Shown here: positions 1 to 7,528 of the stretch, in pieces
How positions within the stretch are numbered: position 1 is the first letter of the stretch
Layout of the letters: the number at the start of each line of letters is the position of its first letter
NCBI RefSeq assembly: GCF_014905555.1
Contig: NZ_BNGS01000001.1
Span: 992,001-1,056,000 of the forward strand
Direction: 5' to 3'
DNA from: Streptomyces sp. Y2F8-2
GTDB lineage: Bacteria; Actinomycetota; Actinomycetes; Streptomycetales; Streptomycetaceae
Length of the DNA: 64,000 nucleotides
The notes under the pieces: generated by a model
What the model saw: only the letters and a program-made list of their open reading frames with translations
Database searches by the model: none
What the model was told of the DNA's origin: nothing
Translations under genes and position numbers: made by a program

Positions 1-825
1 CCGGCCGCCGACGCCCCGGAGGGCGCACTCGTTCCGGACCTGACCGCGACCGGCCCGGAGGGGCGCGCGGCGCGTACGGCGCTGGCGTTGCGCGAGGCCA
101 CCGAGGCGCGCGGGTGGGCGCTGCTCGACCACCCCATGCTCGCCCTCGACGTGGCGGGATCGCCCGCGTTCCTGGAGCCGGACGCGGTGGTGGTGCACCC
201 GGACGGCAGCTGGACGGTCGTGGAGATCAAGTCCTTCCCGCTGCTCGACGGTTCGGCGGACCCGGCGAAGGTGGGGGCGGCCGCGCGGCAGTCCGCGGTG
301 TACGTGCTGGCGCTGGAGGAGGTCGCGGAGCGCCTCACCCCCGCACCCGTCGTACGCCACCGGATCCTGCTGGTGTGCCCGAAGGACTTCTCGAACCTGC
401 CCACCGCGTCGCCCGTGGACGTCCGCAAGCAGCGCGCGGTCACCCGGCGCCAGCTGGCCCGTCTCACCCGCATCGAGGAGATCGCCGACGCCCTGCCCGA
501 GGGCACGTGCTTCGCGCCGGACCTTCCGCAGGAGGAGCTTCAGGCCGCGGTGGAGTCGGTCCCGGCGACGTACGCGCCGGAGTGCCTGGCCGCCTGCGAG
601 CTGGCCTTCCACTGCCGTGACCGCGCCCGGGAGCAGGGCGCCGTGGCGGCCCTGGGCCGGTCGCTGCGGGCCGAGCTGGGCGGGCTGACCACGGTGGACG
701 ACATCCTGGCCGCCGCCCACGGCACGGCCGGGGACCCGGACGACCCGGCGGTGGCGGCCCTGCGCCGGGCGGCGCGGCTGCGGGCGGAGGCGCTCGCCGG
801 ACGGGAGGGCGCCGTATGTCGCTGA
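1..825 (+). CDS. Cas4/RecB-like PD-(D/E)XK nuclease with C-terminal Fe-S cysteines (5' end outside window)
   Basis: The reading frame is open from base 1, so the gene starts upstream of the window; at least 274 residues are visible. A PD-(D/E)XK core is seen: an Asp in the EPDAVVV segment followed by the strand VVEIKSF, which supplies the E-x-K catalytic pair. Near the C-terminus three cysteines lie in a CX3CX5C pattern (codons at 583, 595 and 613), as in Cas4 and AddB-type nucleases that hold an iron-sulfur cluster with a fourth, N-terminal Cys, which here would lie off-window. The stop overlaps the next gene by 10 bases, so the two are co-transcribed with the helicase at 2405. Likely role: end processing of DNA together with that helicase. 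Family call fairly firm; biological role inferred. Confidence 0.75.
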   Translation, partial: PAADAPEGALVPDLTATGPEGRAARTALALREATEARGWALLDHPMLALDVAGSPAFLEPDAVVVHPDGSWTVVEIKSFPLLDGSADPAKVGAAARQSAVYVLALEEVAERLTPAPVVRHRILLVCPKDFSNLPTASPVDVRKQRAVTRRQLARLTRIEEIADALPEGTCFAPDLPQEELQAAVESVPATYAPECLAACELAFHCRDRAREQGAVAALGRSLRAELGGLTTVDDILAAAHGTAGDPDDPAVAALRRAARLRAEALAGREGAVCR

Positions 826-2408
826 TCACCACCCTCGCCCGCCTGGAGGCCGTACGGACCGGCCGCGCCCAGCCCGCCGCCACCGTCCGGCACCGTCACC
901 TGTCCGAGCGGCCCCTCGTCTTCGTCCCGCTCGTCACCGCGGGCGAGGCCGGGGCACCGCTCGGCGCGCTCGTCGGCACCGACCGGGACGACCCCCGGCT
1001 GCTCGTGGTACCGCAGCCCCGCGACCGCGACCTGAGGTTCGCGTTCCTCGCCGAACTCGCCGATGTCCTCCTGCCCTACATCGACGCACACGCCGACACC
1101 GTGGAGCCCGCCGAGCGCACCGAGACCGACCCGGAGACCGGCAAGCGCGTCAAGGTGGAGGTCGAGCTGTGCGCCGACGCGCCGCAGCTGGTCGTGCCGA
1201 GCCGGGCGGGCATCGACTTCGTACGGCTGCTGGGCCGCTCCATGCGGTTCCGCCGCACCGCCGAGCAGGACCCGGAGACCCCACACCCGGCGCCCCCGCG
1301 CGTGCCGCTCCTCGGCCGCTGGCTCACGCACTTCGGCGAGCGTGCCCGCGTCCCCGGCTCGTCCCTGCTGCTCGCGCTCACCGATCTGCTCGGGCGGCAC
1401 TGGGCGACCGGGCAGTCGAACCTGGAGGACCAGCACCTGGGCGCGCTGCTCGCCTGGATCGACCCGCCCGAGGGCACCTCGGGCGCGGACGCCGCGCTCC
1501 GCGCCGAGCTGGCCCGGGACGCGGACGGCCAGCTGCTGTGCCCGCCGGCCGGGCCGGCCACCGACCCGGCGTTCGACAACAAGCTGCTCGCCCCCGCGAT
1601 CGAGCGCTACGACCGCGCCCGCACCCGGCTCGCCGCCGCCGAGGACGGCGTGGAGGCCGACGACCGCTTCGCTGAACTCACCGCCGCCGAGCGGGAGATC
1701 CGCGCCCTGGTGGAGAGCCGTACCCGGCCGACCTGGGACGCGGTGTGGCAGGGGCTGGACCTGCTGCGCGCGCTGCCGGAGGGCGCGCATGTCGAGGACC
1801 GCTGGACTCGCGACCGGTGGTCGTTCACCGGGCACCGGGACCGGGTGGCCGCCGGGGAGCCACCGCAGCCACGCCACGACGACGCGGTCACCGCGGCGAA
1901 CAAGCTCGCCACGCGCGAGCGCGAACAGGCCCGCCTGGACGCCCAGGAGGCACTCGACGACCCGCTCGTCATGGCCGGACGACGGCTCGCCGGGGAGGCG
2001 TTCGCGGGCGAGGTCACGGAGGTCGTGATGGCGTACAGCGAGGGCAAGCGCCCCAGCCCGCGCCCGCTGGTGACCGTACGGACCGAGGACCGGCCGCACC
2101 TCGGGGAGCGCACGAAGGTGTACCGGTCGCTCGGCGGGAAGCCGCAGGCGGCGGAGTTCGTGGGCCACGAGGGGGACGGCCTGCTGGTCCTGCGCATCGT
2201 CGACAAGATGGGCCGCGGCAAGGAGCCGGAGGCCGGGTCGGTCCCCGAGAAGGGGGACCACGTGTGCTTCACGCTCTTCGAACACGAGCAGCGCGGCGGG
2301 GCCAAGCTGCCCGACCCGGAGGACACCCCGTGGACGCACGGCGGACCGCCGGGTGAGGGCGAGGCCGTACCGCATCCGGACCCGGTGACCGAGGAGGACG
2401 TGCTGTGA
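816..2408 (+). CDS. Conserved protein of unknown function in nuclease-helicase operon
   Basis: A 530-residue protein starting at an ATG that overlaps the upstream nuclease by 10 bases and ending inside the start of the helicase gene (4-base overlap), so it is translationally coupled on both sides. I recognise no named domain. The middle (about residues 265-300) is highly charged and probably helical. The C-terminal ~130 residues alternate charged turns and short beta-like stretches (for example GDGLLVLRIVDKMGRG and DHVCFTLFEHEQ) and could form a small beta-barrel that binds nucleic acid or a partner; this is inference. No signal peptide or membrane segment. Its fixed place between nuclease and helicase suggests it is the third subunit of the same complex. 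Confidence 0.7.
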   Translation: MSLITTLARLEAVRTGRAQPAATVRHRHLSERPLVFVPLVTAGEAGAPLGALVGTDRDDPRLLVVPQPRDRDLRFAFLAELADVLLPYIDAHADTVEPAERTETDPETGKRVKVEVELCADAPQLVVPSRAGIDFVRLLGRSMRFRRTAEQDPETPHPAPPRVPLLGRWLTHFGERARVPGSSLLLALTDLLGRHWATGQSNLEDQHLGALLAWIDPPEGTSGADAALRAELARDADGQLLCPPAGPATDPAFDNKLLAPAIERYDRARTRLAAAEDGVEADDRFAELTAAEREIRALVESRTRPTWDAVWQGLDLLRALPEGAHVEDRWTRDRWSFTGHRDRVAAGEPPQPRHDDAVTAANKLATREREQARLDAQEALDDPLVMAGRRLAGEAFAGEVTEVVMAYSEGKRPSPRPLVTVRTEDRPHLGERTKVYRSLGGKPQAAEFVGHEGDGLLVLRIVDKMGRGKEPEAGSVPEKGDHVCFTLFEHEQRGGAKLPDPEDTPWTHGGPPGEGEAVPHPDPVTEEDVL

Positions 2409-3757
2409 CCGTGTTCGCCCCGCCGGGCAGGGACTTCGACCCGGGGGCCGCGGCCGCCCGGGCCACCGAGGCGATCCTGAGCGACACGCTGCACGGCGCG
2501 CACCGAGGTGTCGTGGTCGACTCGCCGCCGGGCGCCGGGAAGTCGACGCTGGTCGTCCGCGCCGCGCTGGAACTCGCCTCCGCCGGACGGCCGTTGATGG
2601 TGATCGCGCAGACGAACGCGCAGGTCGACGACCTGGTGCTGCGGCTGGCCGAGAAGGAACCGGGACTCCCCGTCGGGCGGCTGCACAGCAGTGACCCGGA
2701 CCCGTACGACAAGGCGCTCGACGACCTGCCGAACGTGCGCAAGTCGGCCAAGGCGGGCGACCTGGCGGGCCTGGACGTGGTGATCTCGACCGCCGCCAAG
2801 TGGGCCCACGTCAAGGACGTCGAGCCGTGGCGGCACGCGATCGTGGACGAGGCGTACCAGATGCGCTCGGACGCGCTGCTGGCGGTGGCGGGCCTGTTCG
2901 AGCGCGCGCTGTTCGTCGGCGACCCAGGGCAGCTGGACCCGTTCGCGATCGTCGGCGCGGAGCAGTGGGCGGGGCTGTCGTACGACCCGTCGGCATCCGC
3001 CGTGACCACCCTGCTGGCCCATAACCCGGAGCTGCCGCAGCACCGGCTGCCGGTGTCGTGGCGGCTGCCGGCGTCGGCGGCGCCCCTGGTGTCGCAGGCC
3101 TTCTACCCGTACACGCCGTTCCGCAGCGGTACGGACCACGGGGACCGGCGGCTGACCTTCGCGATCGCGTCGGACGGCTCGGGCCCCGACCGGGTGATCG
3201 ACGAGGCCGCCGAGTCCGGCTGGGGGCTTCTGGAGCTGCCCGCCCGGCACACCCCGCGGACGGACCCGGAGGCGGTGCGGGCGGTCGCCACGGTCGTACG
3301 GCGCCTCCTCGACCGGGGCGGGGCGGCGGTGTCGGAGCGGGCGGAGGAGCCGGCACCGCTGACCGCGGACCGGATCGCCGTCGGCACCGCGCACCGGGAC
3401 CAGGCGGCGGCGGTGCGCTCCGCGCTGGCGGACCTCGGGGTACCGGACGTCACGGTGGACACGGCCAACCGACTGCAGGGCCGGGAGTTCGATGTGACGG
3501 TGGTGCTGCATCCCCTGTCGGGCCGCCCGGACGCGACGGCGTTCCACCTGGAGACCGGCCGCCTGTGCGTGCTGGCGTCCCGGCACCGGCACGCGTGCAT
3601 CGTGGTGTGCCGCGCGGGGGTGACGGAACTCCTGGACGACCATCCGTCGACGGAGCCGGTGCAGCTGGGCGTGACGGTGAAGTTTCCGGACGGCTGGGAG
3701 GCGAATCACGCGGTGCTGGCGCATCTGGCCGAACACCGGGTGGCGTGGCGCCCGTGA
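2405..3757 (+). CDS. SF1-type DNA/RNA helicase (AAA domain), partner of Cas4-like nuclease
   Basis: 450 residues from a GTG start overlapping the previous stop. Helicase motifs appear in order: Walker A SPPGAGKST (about residue 40), Walker B IVDEAYQM, motif III FVGDPGQLDPF, motif V VDTANRLQGREFD and motif VI ASRHRHACIVVCR. The GDPxQL form is typical of the SF1B/Upf1-Dna2-like branch. The protein is compact, with no accessory zinc or nuclease domain; the nuclease is encoded separately two genes upstream, so the operon resembles a split Dna2 or AddAB-like machine. Likely role: ATP-driven unwinding or translocation feeding the nuclease, in repair or in defence against foreign DNA. Family assignment is strong; pathway is inferred from context. 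Confidence 0.85.
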   Translation: MTVFAPPGRDFDPGAAAARATEAILSDTLHGAHRGVVVDSPPGAGKSTLVVRAALELASAGRPLMVIAQTNAQVDDLVLRLAEKEPGLPVGRLHSSDPDPYDKALDDLPNVRKSAKAGDLAGLDVVISTAAKWAHVKDVEPWRHAIVDEAYQMRSDALLAVAGLFERALFVGDPGQLDPFAIVGAEQWAGLSYDPSASAVTTLLAHNPELPQHRLPVSWRLPASAAPLVSQAFYPYTPFRSGTDHGDRRLTFAIASDGSGPDRVIDEAAESGWGLLELPARHTPRTDPEAVRAVATVVRRLLDRGGAAVSERAEEPAPLTADRIAVGTAHRDQAAAVRSALADLGVPDVTVDTANRLQGREFDVTVVLHPLSGRPDATAFHLETGRLCVLASRHRHACIVVCRAGVTELLDDHPSTEPVQLGVTVKFPDGWEANHAVLAHLAEHRVAWRP

Positions 3758-3876
3758 CCGACCCGGGCCGGGACGGCGCCCCCGCTCACATCGCGGCGCC
3801 CTTGCGTCGGCGCGCGACAATGGACGGTGGCCCACCCGAACCGGGCGCCACCCGAACCGTACGAGGAGGACAAGAC

Positions 3877-4242
3877 ATGGCGGAGCCCACGCCGCGTCGG
3901 AACGAGCCGCGGCTACGCCCCGCGCCCTTGCTCTTCGAGCCCGCGGAGGCGGCCTCCGACCCGGAACACTTCTTCGACCTGGAGTCGATCGACGACCCAC
4001 GGGCGCTGCTGGCGCGCGCCACGGAGCTGACGCAGGCGTTTCGCGCGGCCACGGACCGGGCGGTGGAGTACCAGGCGATCGCCGCGGCCCAGCTCGCCGA
4101 CCCGCGCCGTTTCGACCGGCTGACGCCGGCGGCGATCGCCGAGCAGGCGGAGTGGACCGAGGACTACGCGAAGAAGATGGTGGAGTTCGGGCGGGACCTG
4201 CTCCGCGGGGTCGACTCGAACGGACCGGAAAACCTGGGCTGA
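3877..4242 (+). CDS. Small conserved Streptomyces protein, unknown function
   Basis: 121 residues. The ATG at 3877 is chosen because a strong ribosome site (GAGGAGGA) lies 6 bases upstream; the open frame extends further 5' but only as shadow of the helicase 3' end. The first ~35 residues are polar and Pro/Arg-rich, the rest is predicted helical and acidic (for example DPRALLARATELTQAFRAATDRA). No membrane segment, cysteine cluster or known motif. It follows the helicase gene by 119 bases with its own ribosome site, so it may or may not belong to that operon. Confidence 0.6.
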   Translation: MAEPTPRRNEPRLRPAPLLFEPAEAASDPEHFFDLESIDDPRALLARATELTQAFRAATDRAVEYQAIAAAQLADPRRFDRLTPAAIAEQAEWTEDYAKKMVEFGRDLLRGVDSNGPENLG

Positions 4243-4387
4243 CCATCCCGGCGCCTCGCAGCGCCGATGCCATCGAATGATCATGCGGCATATGCCCGGC
4301 CGCACCTTACTCCCTCTCGCACCCTTCTGTCCCCGTTTTCCGCAACCCTCGGAGACCGACCGCTCACGCCCGGTAGATCTGGTTCCC

Positions 4388-4996
4388 ATGAGCAGTCGAA
4401 CGCCGTCCATAGAAGCCTGTCGCGACGTCTGCGGTGTCACCTCCGAGGGCGCCGCCTGGCTCGCCTCGGCGGGAACGAATCCGCGCAGCACCCTCGCCCT
4501 CTGGGCGGACCGCCCCACCGCCCCGGTGGTCCTGCCGTGCGGCACCGCGTTCGACGTCGTCAACACCCCCGCGATCTTCGGACGGCGGATGCTCGACCGG
4601 CTCTGGGACGAGGGTCCCGGCTCCGGGCCCGTAGCCGTCCACAGGGGCCGCACCCTGCTGTTCACGGCGCCCGGCACGGCACGGCGACTACCGGCGCTGC
4701 TCGACTGGGAGGAGTGGGGCGGCCGTACGCCCAAGATCCCGCCACTGCTGTGCCACGGGACCGGCGACGCGGTGACGGTGCCCGCCATCCACCCGGCCGA
4801 CCCCGCCGCCACCAGGCTCGACTCCCGCTGGCTGGTCGCTCCCGACACCCGTCGGCCCTGGCTGCCCGGGCCGGAGATCATCCTCTGGGCAGCCGTCCGA
4901 GCCGCCCGCGCGGCGGCCTCCGCCCCCGTACGCATATCGATTTTTCCTCCCGCCGACCAGGATGCTAAGGTCTACGACGTCAGCAGGCGCCGCTAG
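4388..4996 (+). CDS. Prim-Pol-like (bifunctional primase/polymerase N-terminal family) small protein
   Basis: About 202 residues. The segment LPCGTAFDVVNTP and the following GRRMLDRLW...GPVAVHRGRTLLF resemble the stand-alone proteins annotated in Streptomyces as bifunctional DNA primase/polymerase, which keep the N-terminal fold but usually not the full catalytic set; I see no clear DxD metal motif, so catalysis is doubtful. ATG at 4388 is preferred because a possible -10 (TAGATC) lies about ten bases upstream, which fits a leaderless transcript; an in-frame ATG at 4277 is the alternative. The stop codon TAG at 4994-4996 lies inside the tRNA-Lys gene, a 10-base overlap, and the tRNA promoter must lie inside the last codons. 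Confidence 0.55.
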   Translation: MSSRTPSIEACRDVCGVTSEGAAWLASAGTNPRSTLALWADRPTAPVVLPCGTAFDVVNTPAIFGRRMLDRLWDEGPGSGPVAVHRGRTLLFTAPGTARRLPALLDWEEWGGRTPKIPPLLCHGTGDAVTVPAIHPADPAATRLDSRWLVAPDTRRPWLPGPEIILWAAVRAARAAASAPVRISIFPPADQDAKVYDVSRRR

Positions 4997-5060
4997 CTCA
5001 GTTGGTTAGAGCAGCTGACTCTTAATCAGCGGGTCCGGGGTTCGAGTCCCTGGCGGCGCA
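4987..5060 (+). tRNA. tRNA-Lys(CTT), copy 1
   Basis: 74-base cloverleaf: acceptor GCGCCGC pairs with GCGGCGC, D arm GCTCAGTTGGTTAGAGC, anticodon loop ACTCTTAAT with anticodon CTT, T arm GGGGTTCGAGTCCC, discriminator A. The CCA end is not encoded. Identical in body to the copies at 17062 and 21354. Its first 10 bases overlap the 3' end of the Prim-Pol-like gene. Confidence 0.97.
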
Positions 5061-5066
5061 CGATGG

Positions 5067-5119
5067 CGATGGCGAGGCGTGTTCGCGGAAAGCGCGAACC
5101 GTCTCGCCATCGTCGTTTT
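5067..5119 (+). terminator. Intrinsic terminator of tRNA-Lys copy 1
   Basis: Outer stem CGATGGCGAG (5067-5076) with CTCGCCATCG (5103-5112), small internal loop, inner stem GTTCGCG/CGCGAAC, GAAA-type loop, then TTTT at 5116-5119. The same hairpin follows copy 3. Confidence 0.85.
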
Positions 5120-5481
5120 CTGCGCGGCTTCGCCGCGCGTCGTGGGGGCTTCGCCACCCACACCCCCCTCCAGGTCGGCTGCCGTCGCCGCCCGGCGCGC
5201 CCGGCACCCAACCGGCACACGCCCCGCCCCGCCCGCGCGGCGAAGTGCAGCACATCTGCGTTTTCTGTTGCACTCCGGGGAGAGACACACCCCGCCGACC
5301 GCAACGACCTCCGCGCCCCCACCAGCCACACACCACCACCCACCCACCGCCTGCACGCCGCTGAACCCACCCGGCGTGCAGGCGAGGCGCGACCGCGCCC
5401 CGAACCCCGGACCCCGAACCCCTGACCCCGAGTACAGCGCAGCCCCCGCGCAGGTCGACCGGCCTGGGCACCCGTTCCTCC

Positions 5482-5648
5482 GGGCCGCTCGCTCGCTTCC
5501 CCCCCGTGCTGGAGCGGGACTAGTCAAGGGTGGCCCGAAGGGCCATCGGCGCAGCCGACGCGGAACGCAACGCAGCGGAGTGCAGCGGAGTGCAGCGCCC
5601 TTGACTCGGCCCGCGGAAGCACGACCCTGACAAAGAAGCGAGCGGCCC
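5482..5648. repeat. MITE-like structured intergenic element with nested inverted repeats
   Basis: A 12-base terminal inverted repeat GGGCCGCTCGCT (5482-5493) / AGCGAGCGGCCC (5637-5648) encloses a second inverted repeat AGTCAAGGG (5522-5530) / CCCTTGACT (5598-5606). Between these are two hairpins (TGGCCCGAAGGGCCA at 5531-5545 and TCGGCGCAGCCGA at 5547-5559) and a short tandem GCAGCGGAGT run. No convincing coding frame and no clear target duplication. The gap 5120-5726 otherwise holds only Pro-rich shadow frames and no gene that I can support. Confidence 0.55.
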
Positions 5649-5726
5649 AACAGCCCCTTCACCCACCCCCTCAACCACACTCACCCCCGTACCCCCTCAC
5701 CCCCTGACCCTCTCCCCCTCACCCCC

Positions 5727-7064
5727 TCACCCCTTCGTGATCCGCACAGTCCACCCCCCAGAAGCCGTCCTCCCCTCCACCTCCACCCGCACCCCTTCCC
5801 CCGGCACCGTGAAGGTCTCGCCCTCCCGGACCGGAGCGTCCGCCAGGGGCGGGTACACCGACGTGCCGGCGCAGGCCGAGCTGTGCGGGTGGCCGTCCAG
5901 GACCTCCACCGGCCCGCCCCCGGACTCCGTCTCGCCGCGCACCCGGTAGACGAGGACGCCCTGGGTGCAGGCCGCGCTGTCGTTGCCCACCGCCCCGCGC
6001 GCCTCGATGGCCAGTACACTGTCGGGCCCCGTCCGCACCACCGCCAGCTTGGTGCCGTGCCCCGACCCGAACGCCTCCACCCCTCGCGCCAGCGCACCCG
6101 CCGCCCCCGCGCTCACCGGTACCTGCGGCACCCCGGTCGGCCCCGCAGCCACCGGCTCCAGCGTCAGCCGCGTGCTGCCCGGAGCCCGTACGCACACCAC
6201 CTGGCTCTCGTCCAGCCACCCCAGCTTCCACTTGTGCCAGGCGAAGAGATCCGGGGCCAGTCCGAACTGGCTGCCCATGAGGTCCCAGTCGCCGACGTAG
6301 GTGTCCCAGTCCCCCTTGCCGTCGGTCGGACGGTGGTACAGATCAGGCAGGTCGAACACATGCCCTGTCTCATGGGCGAGGACGAGCTGGTCCGGCGGGT
6401 GCTTCTCGAAGACCGTGACCACCCGGCGGATGTCCCTGCCGTCGGCCCGGAGCGGGCTGTCCAGGTTCACCACCTTCGTGGCGTCCGAGTCGACGCCGGG
6501 CGCGTCCGGGTCGGCCATGAGGTACACGATGTCGTACCGGGAGAAGTCGACGTCCTTGTCGGCCGCGGCGAGCGCGTCGCGCAGATAGATGGCCCGGCTC
6601 TCGATGCTCCAGTCGCGCCGTATGGCGTAGGAGGTGGACGGGTGCGGCATCCGGATCCAGTGGTCCACCGGGTGGGGGCGCAGCGTGAACCGGCCATAGG
6701 ACGCGCGTTCGAAGAAGCGGCTGGTGTCCGGGAAATAGTCACCGGTCAGCTCGGCCGGCGTGGTCGCCGGTGTCGCGTCCGGGAAGGACAGGAAGACGAG
6801 GACCGCGTCCAGCGCGCGGGTGGGGCGCGTGTAGGCGGCGTTCCAGGTGTCGACGCCCTCGGAGTGGTGCGCCCGGCTGCGGGCGATCTGGCAGGCCGCG
6901 GCCAGGGGTTCGACCAGCGCCGGGCCCGTCACGAGCGAGGTCGCGACCAGCGCGGTCATCGACGTGGCAAGGGCCGTGCTGCTGCGCAGGACGGGCGACG
7001 CGCCCCGGGCGAGCCCCTTCAGGGTCTCGCGGGTGAGCCCCGTGAGGGGGAGCGGACGCGGCAC
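5727..7064 (-). CDS. Secreted or membrane-anchored M6-type metalloprotease
   Basis: 445 residues. The zinc site LAHETGHVFDLPDLY carries HExxH followed by the downstream Asp typical of M6/immune-inhibitor-A-like peptidases, and VGDWDLMG matches the conserved turn after it. An N-terminal hydrophobic run (about residues 30-52, rich in Ala, Thr, Val and Leu) is a signal peptide or anchor. The C-terminal third is beta-rich with two cysteines and may be a lectin-like or propeptide-binding region. GTG at 7064 is chosen because GGAGG lies five bases upstream; longer frames run into non-coding sequence. Expected role: extracellular protein degradation. It is transcribed divergently from cdgA. Confidence 0.8.
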   Translation of the reverse strand: MPRPLPLTGLTRETLKGLARGASPVLRSSTALATSMTALVATSLVTGPALVEPLAAACQIARSRAHHSEGVDTWNAAYTRPTRALDAVLVFLSFPDATPATTPAELTGDYFPDTSRFFERASYGRFTLRPHPVDHWIRMPHPSTSYAIRRDWSIESRAIYLRDALAAADKDVDFSRYDIVYLMADPDAPGVDSDATKVVNLDSPLRADGRDIRRVVTVFEKHPPDQLVLAHETGHVFDLPDLYHRPTDGKGDWDTYVGDWDLMGSQFGLAPDLFAWHKWKLGWLDESQVVCVRAPGSTRLTLEPVAAGPTGVPQVPVSAGAAGALARGVEAFGSGHGTKLAVVRTGPDSVLAIEARGAVGNDSAACTQGVLVYRVRGETESGGGPVEVLDGHPHSSACAGTSVYPPLADAPVREGETFTVPGEGVRVEVEGRTASGGWTVRITKG

Positions 7065-7528
7065 GTCGACCTCCGGGTGCGGTTCTCGGAACTCCACCCC
7101 CAGCCTGGTCGTATTTGTATTACTACGCCCTGTTTGTCTGCCCCGGAAGGGTGAGAGGCCATCAGCCAGGGGATGAGCCAGGAGGGATCCGCGACGGCCG
7201 CGGGAGGGGCAGTGCGGAGCGGGAGCGCACGACGGCGCACGAGCGCCAAGGGGGCGGCCGACGTGCGCCGACGCCCCCAATACTCACGGAACGTCACAGC
7301 CATGGGCGGCCTGATGGGCCGGGGTCCGGCACGGGCAGAAACGATCTGTCAGAACACGTGCTCGCCGCGGGACACTGGACATCGGCTGGAAGGCCTCTGG
7401 GCCAGCCTCTATGATCGGCACACTTTCCTGCACGAACACGGCTTGTACGGCCGCCCACCTTGCGGCCGTCGACCCCGACGAGACCCAAGAGATCCGTACG
7501 AAGAACGAGTGCACTGCGGGAGCGAGCG
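7065..7528. other. 464-base intergenic region between protease and cdgA
   Basis: Divergent promoter region. A TATGAT box at 7410-7415 is a possible -10 for cdgA, about 115 bases before its start, with only a weak -35 (TGGAAG) at the right spacing. A BldD-like site is listed separately. The small frames here have no ribosome site or family resemblance. Confidence 0.4.
7283..7297. promoter_or_regulatory. Candidate BldD box upstream of cdgA
   Basis: CTCACGGAACGTCAC keeps both half sites (TnAC and GTnA) of the BldD consensus as I know it, with two mismatches in the centre. It lies 232 bases before the cdgA start. cdgA of S. coelicolor is a reported BldD target, which makes the site plausible but not proven. 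Confidence 0.4.

Larger units (their letters stand above)
4979..5176 (+). repeat. Direct repeat copy A around tRNA-Lys (partner at 21346-21543)
   Basis: 198 bases here match 21346-21543 with three mismatches and no gap (constant offset 16367). The repeat holds the tRNA-Lys gene, its terminator and about 57 bases beyond. Sequence on both outer sides differs completely, so this is a segmental duplication larger than the tRNA itself. Confidence 0.9.

Noticed and set aside
1607..4291. 894-codon antisense frame over the nuclease-helicase operon
   Set aside because: Shadow of three well supported plus-strand genes; Arg/Pro-rich, no domain.
5006..5680. 224-codon minus frame between tRNA and protease
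   Set aside because: Crosses the tRNA, its terminator and the inverted-repeat element; no ribosome site.
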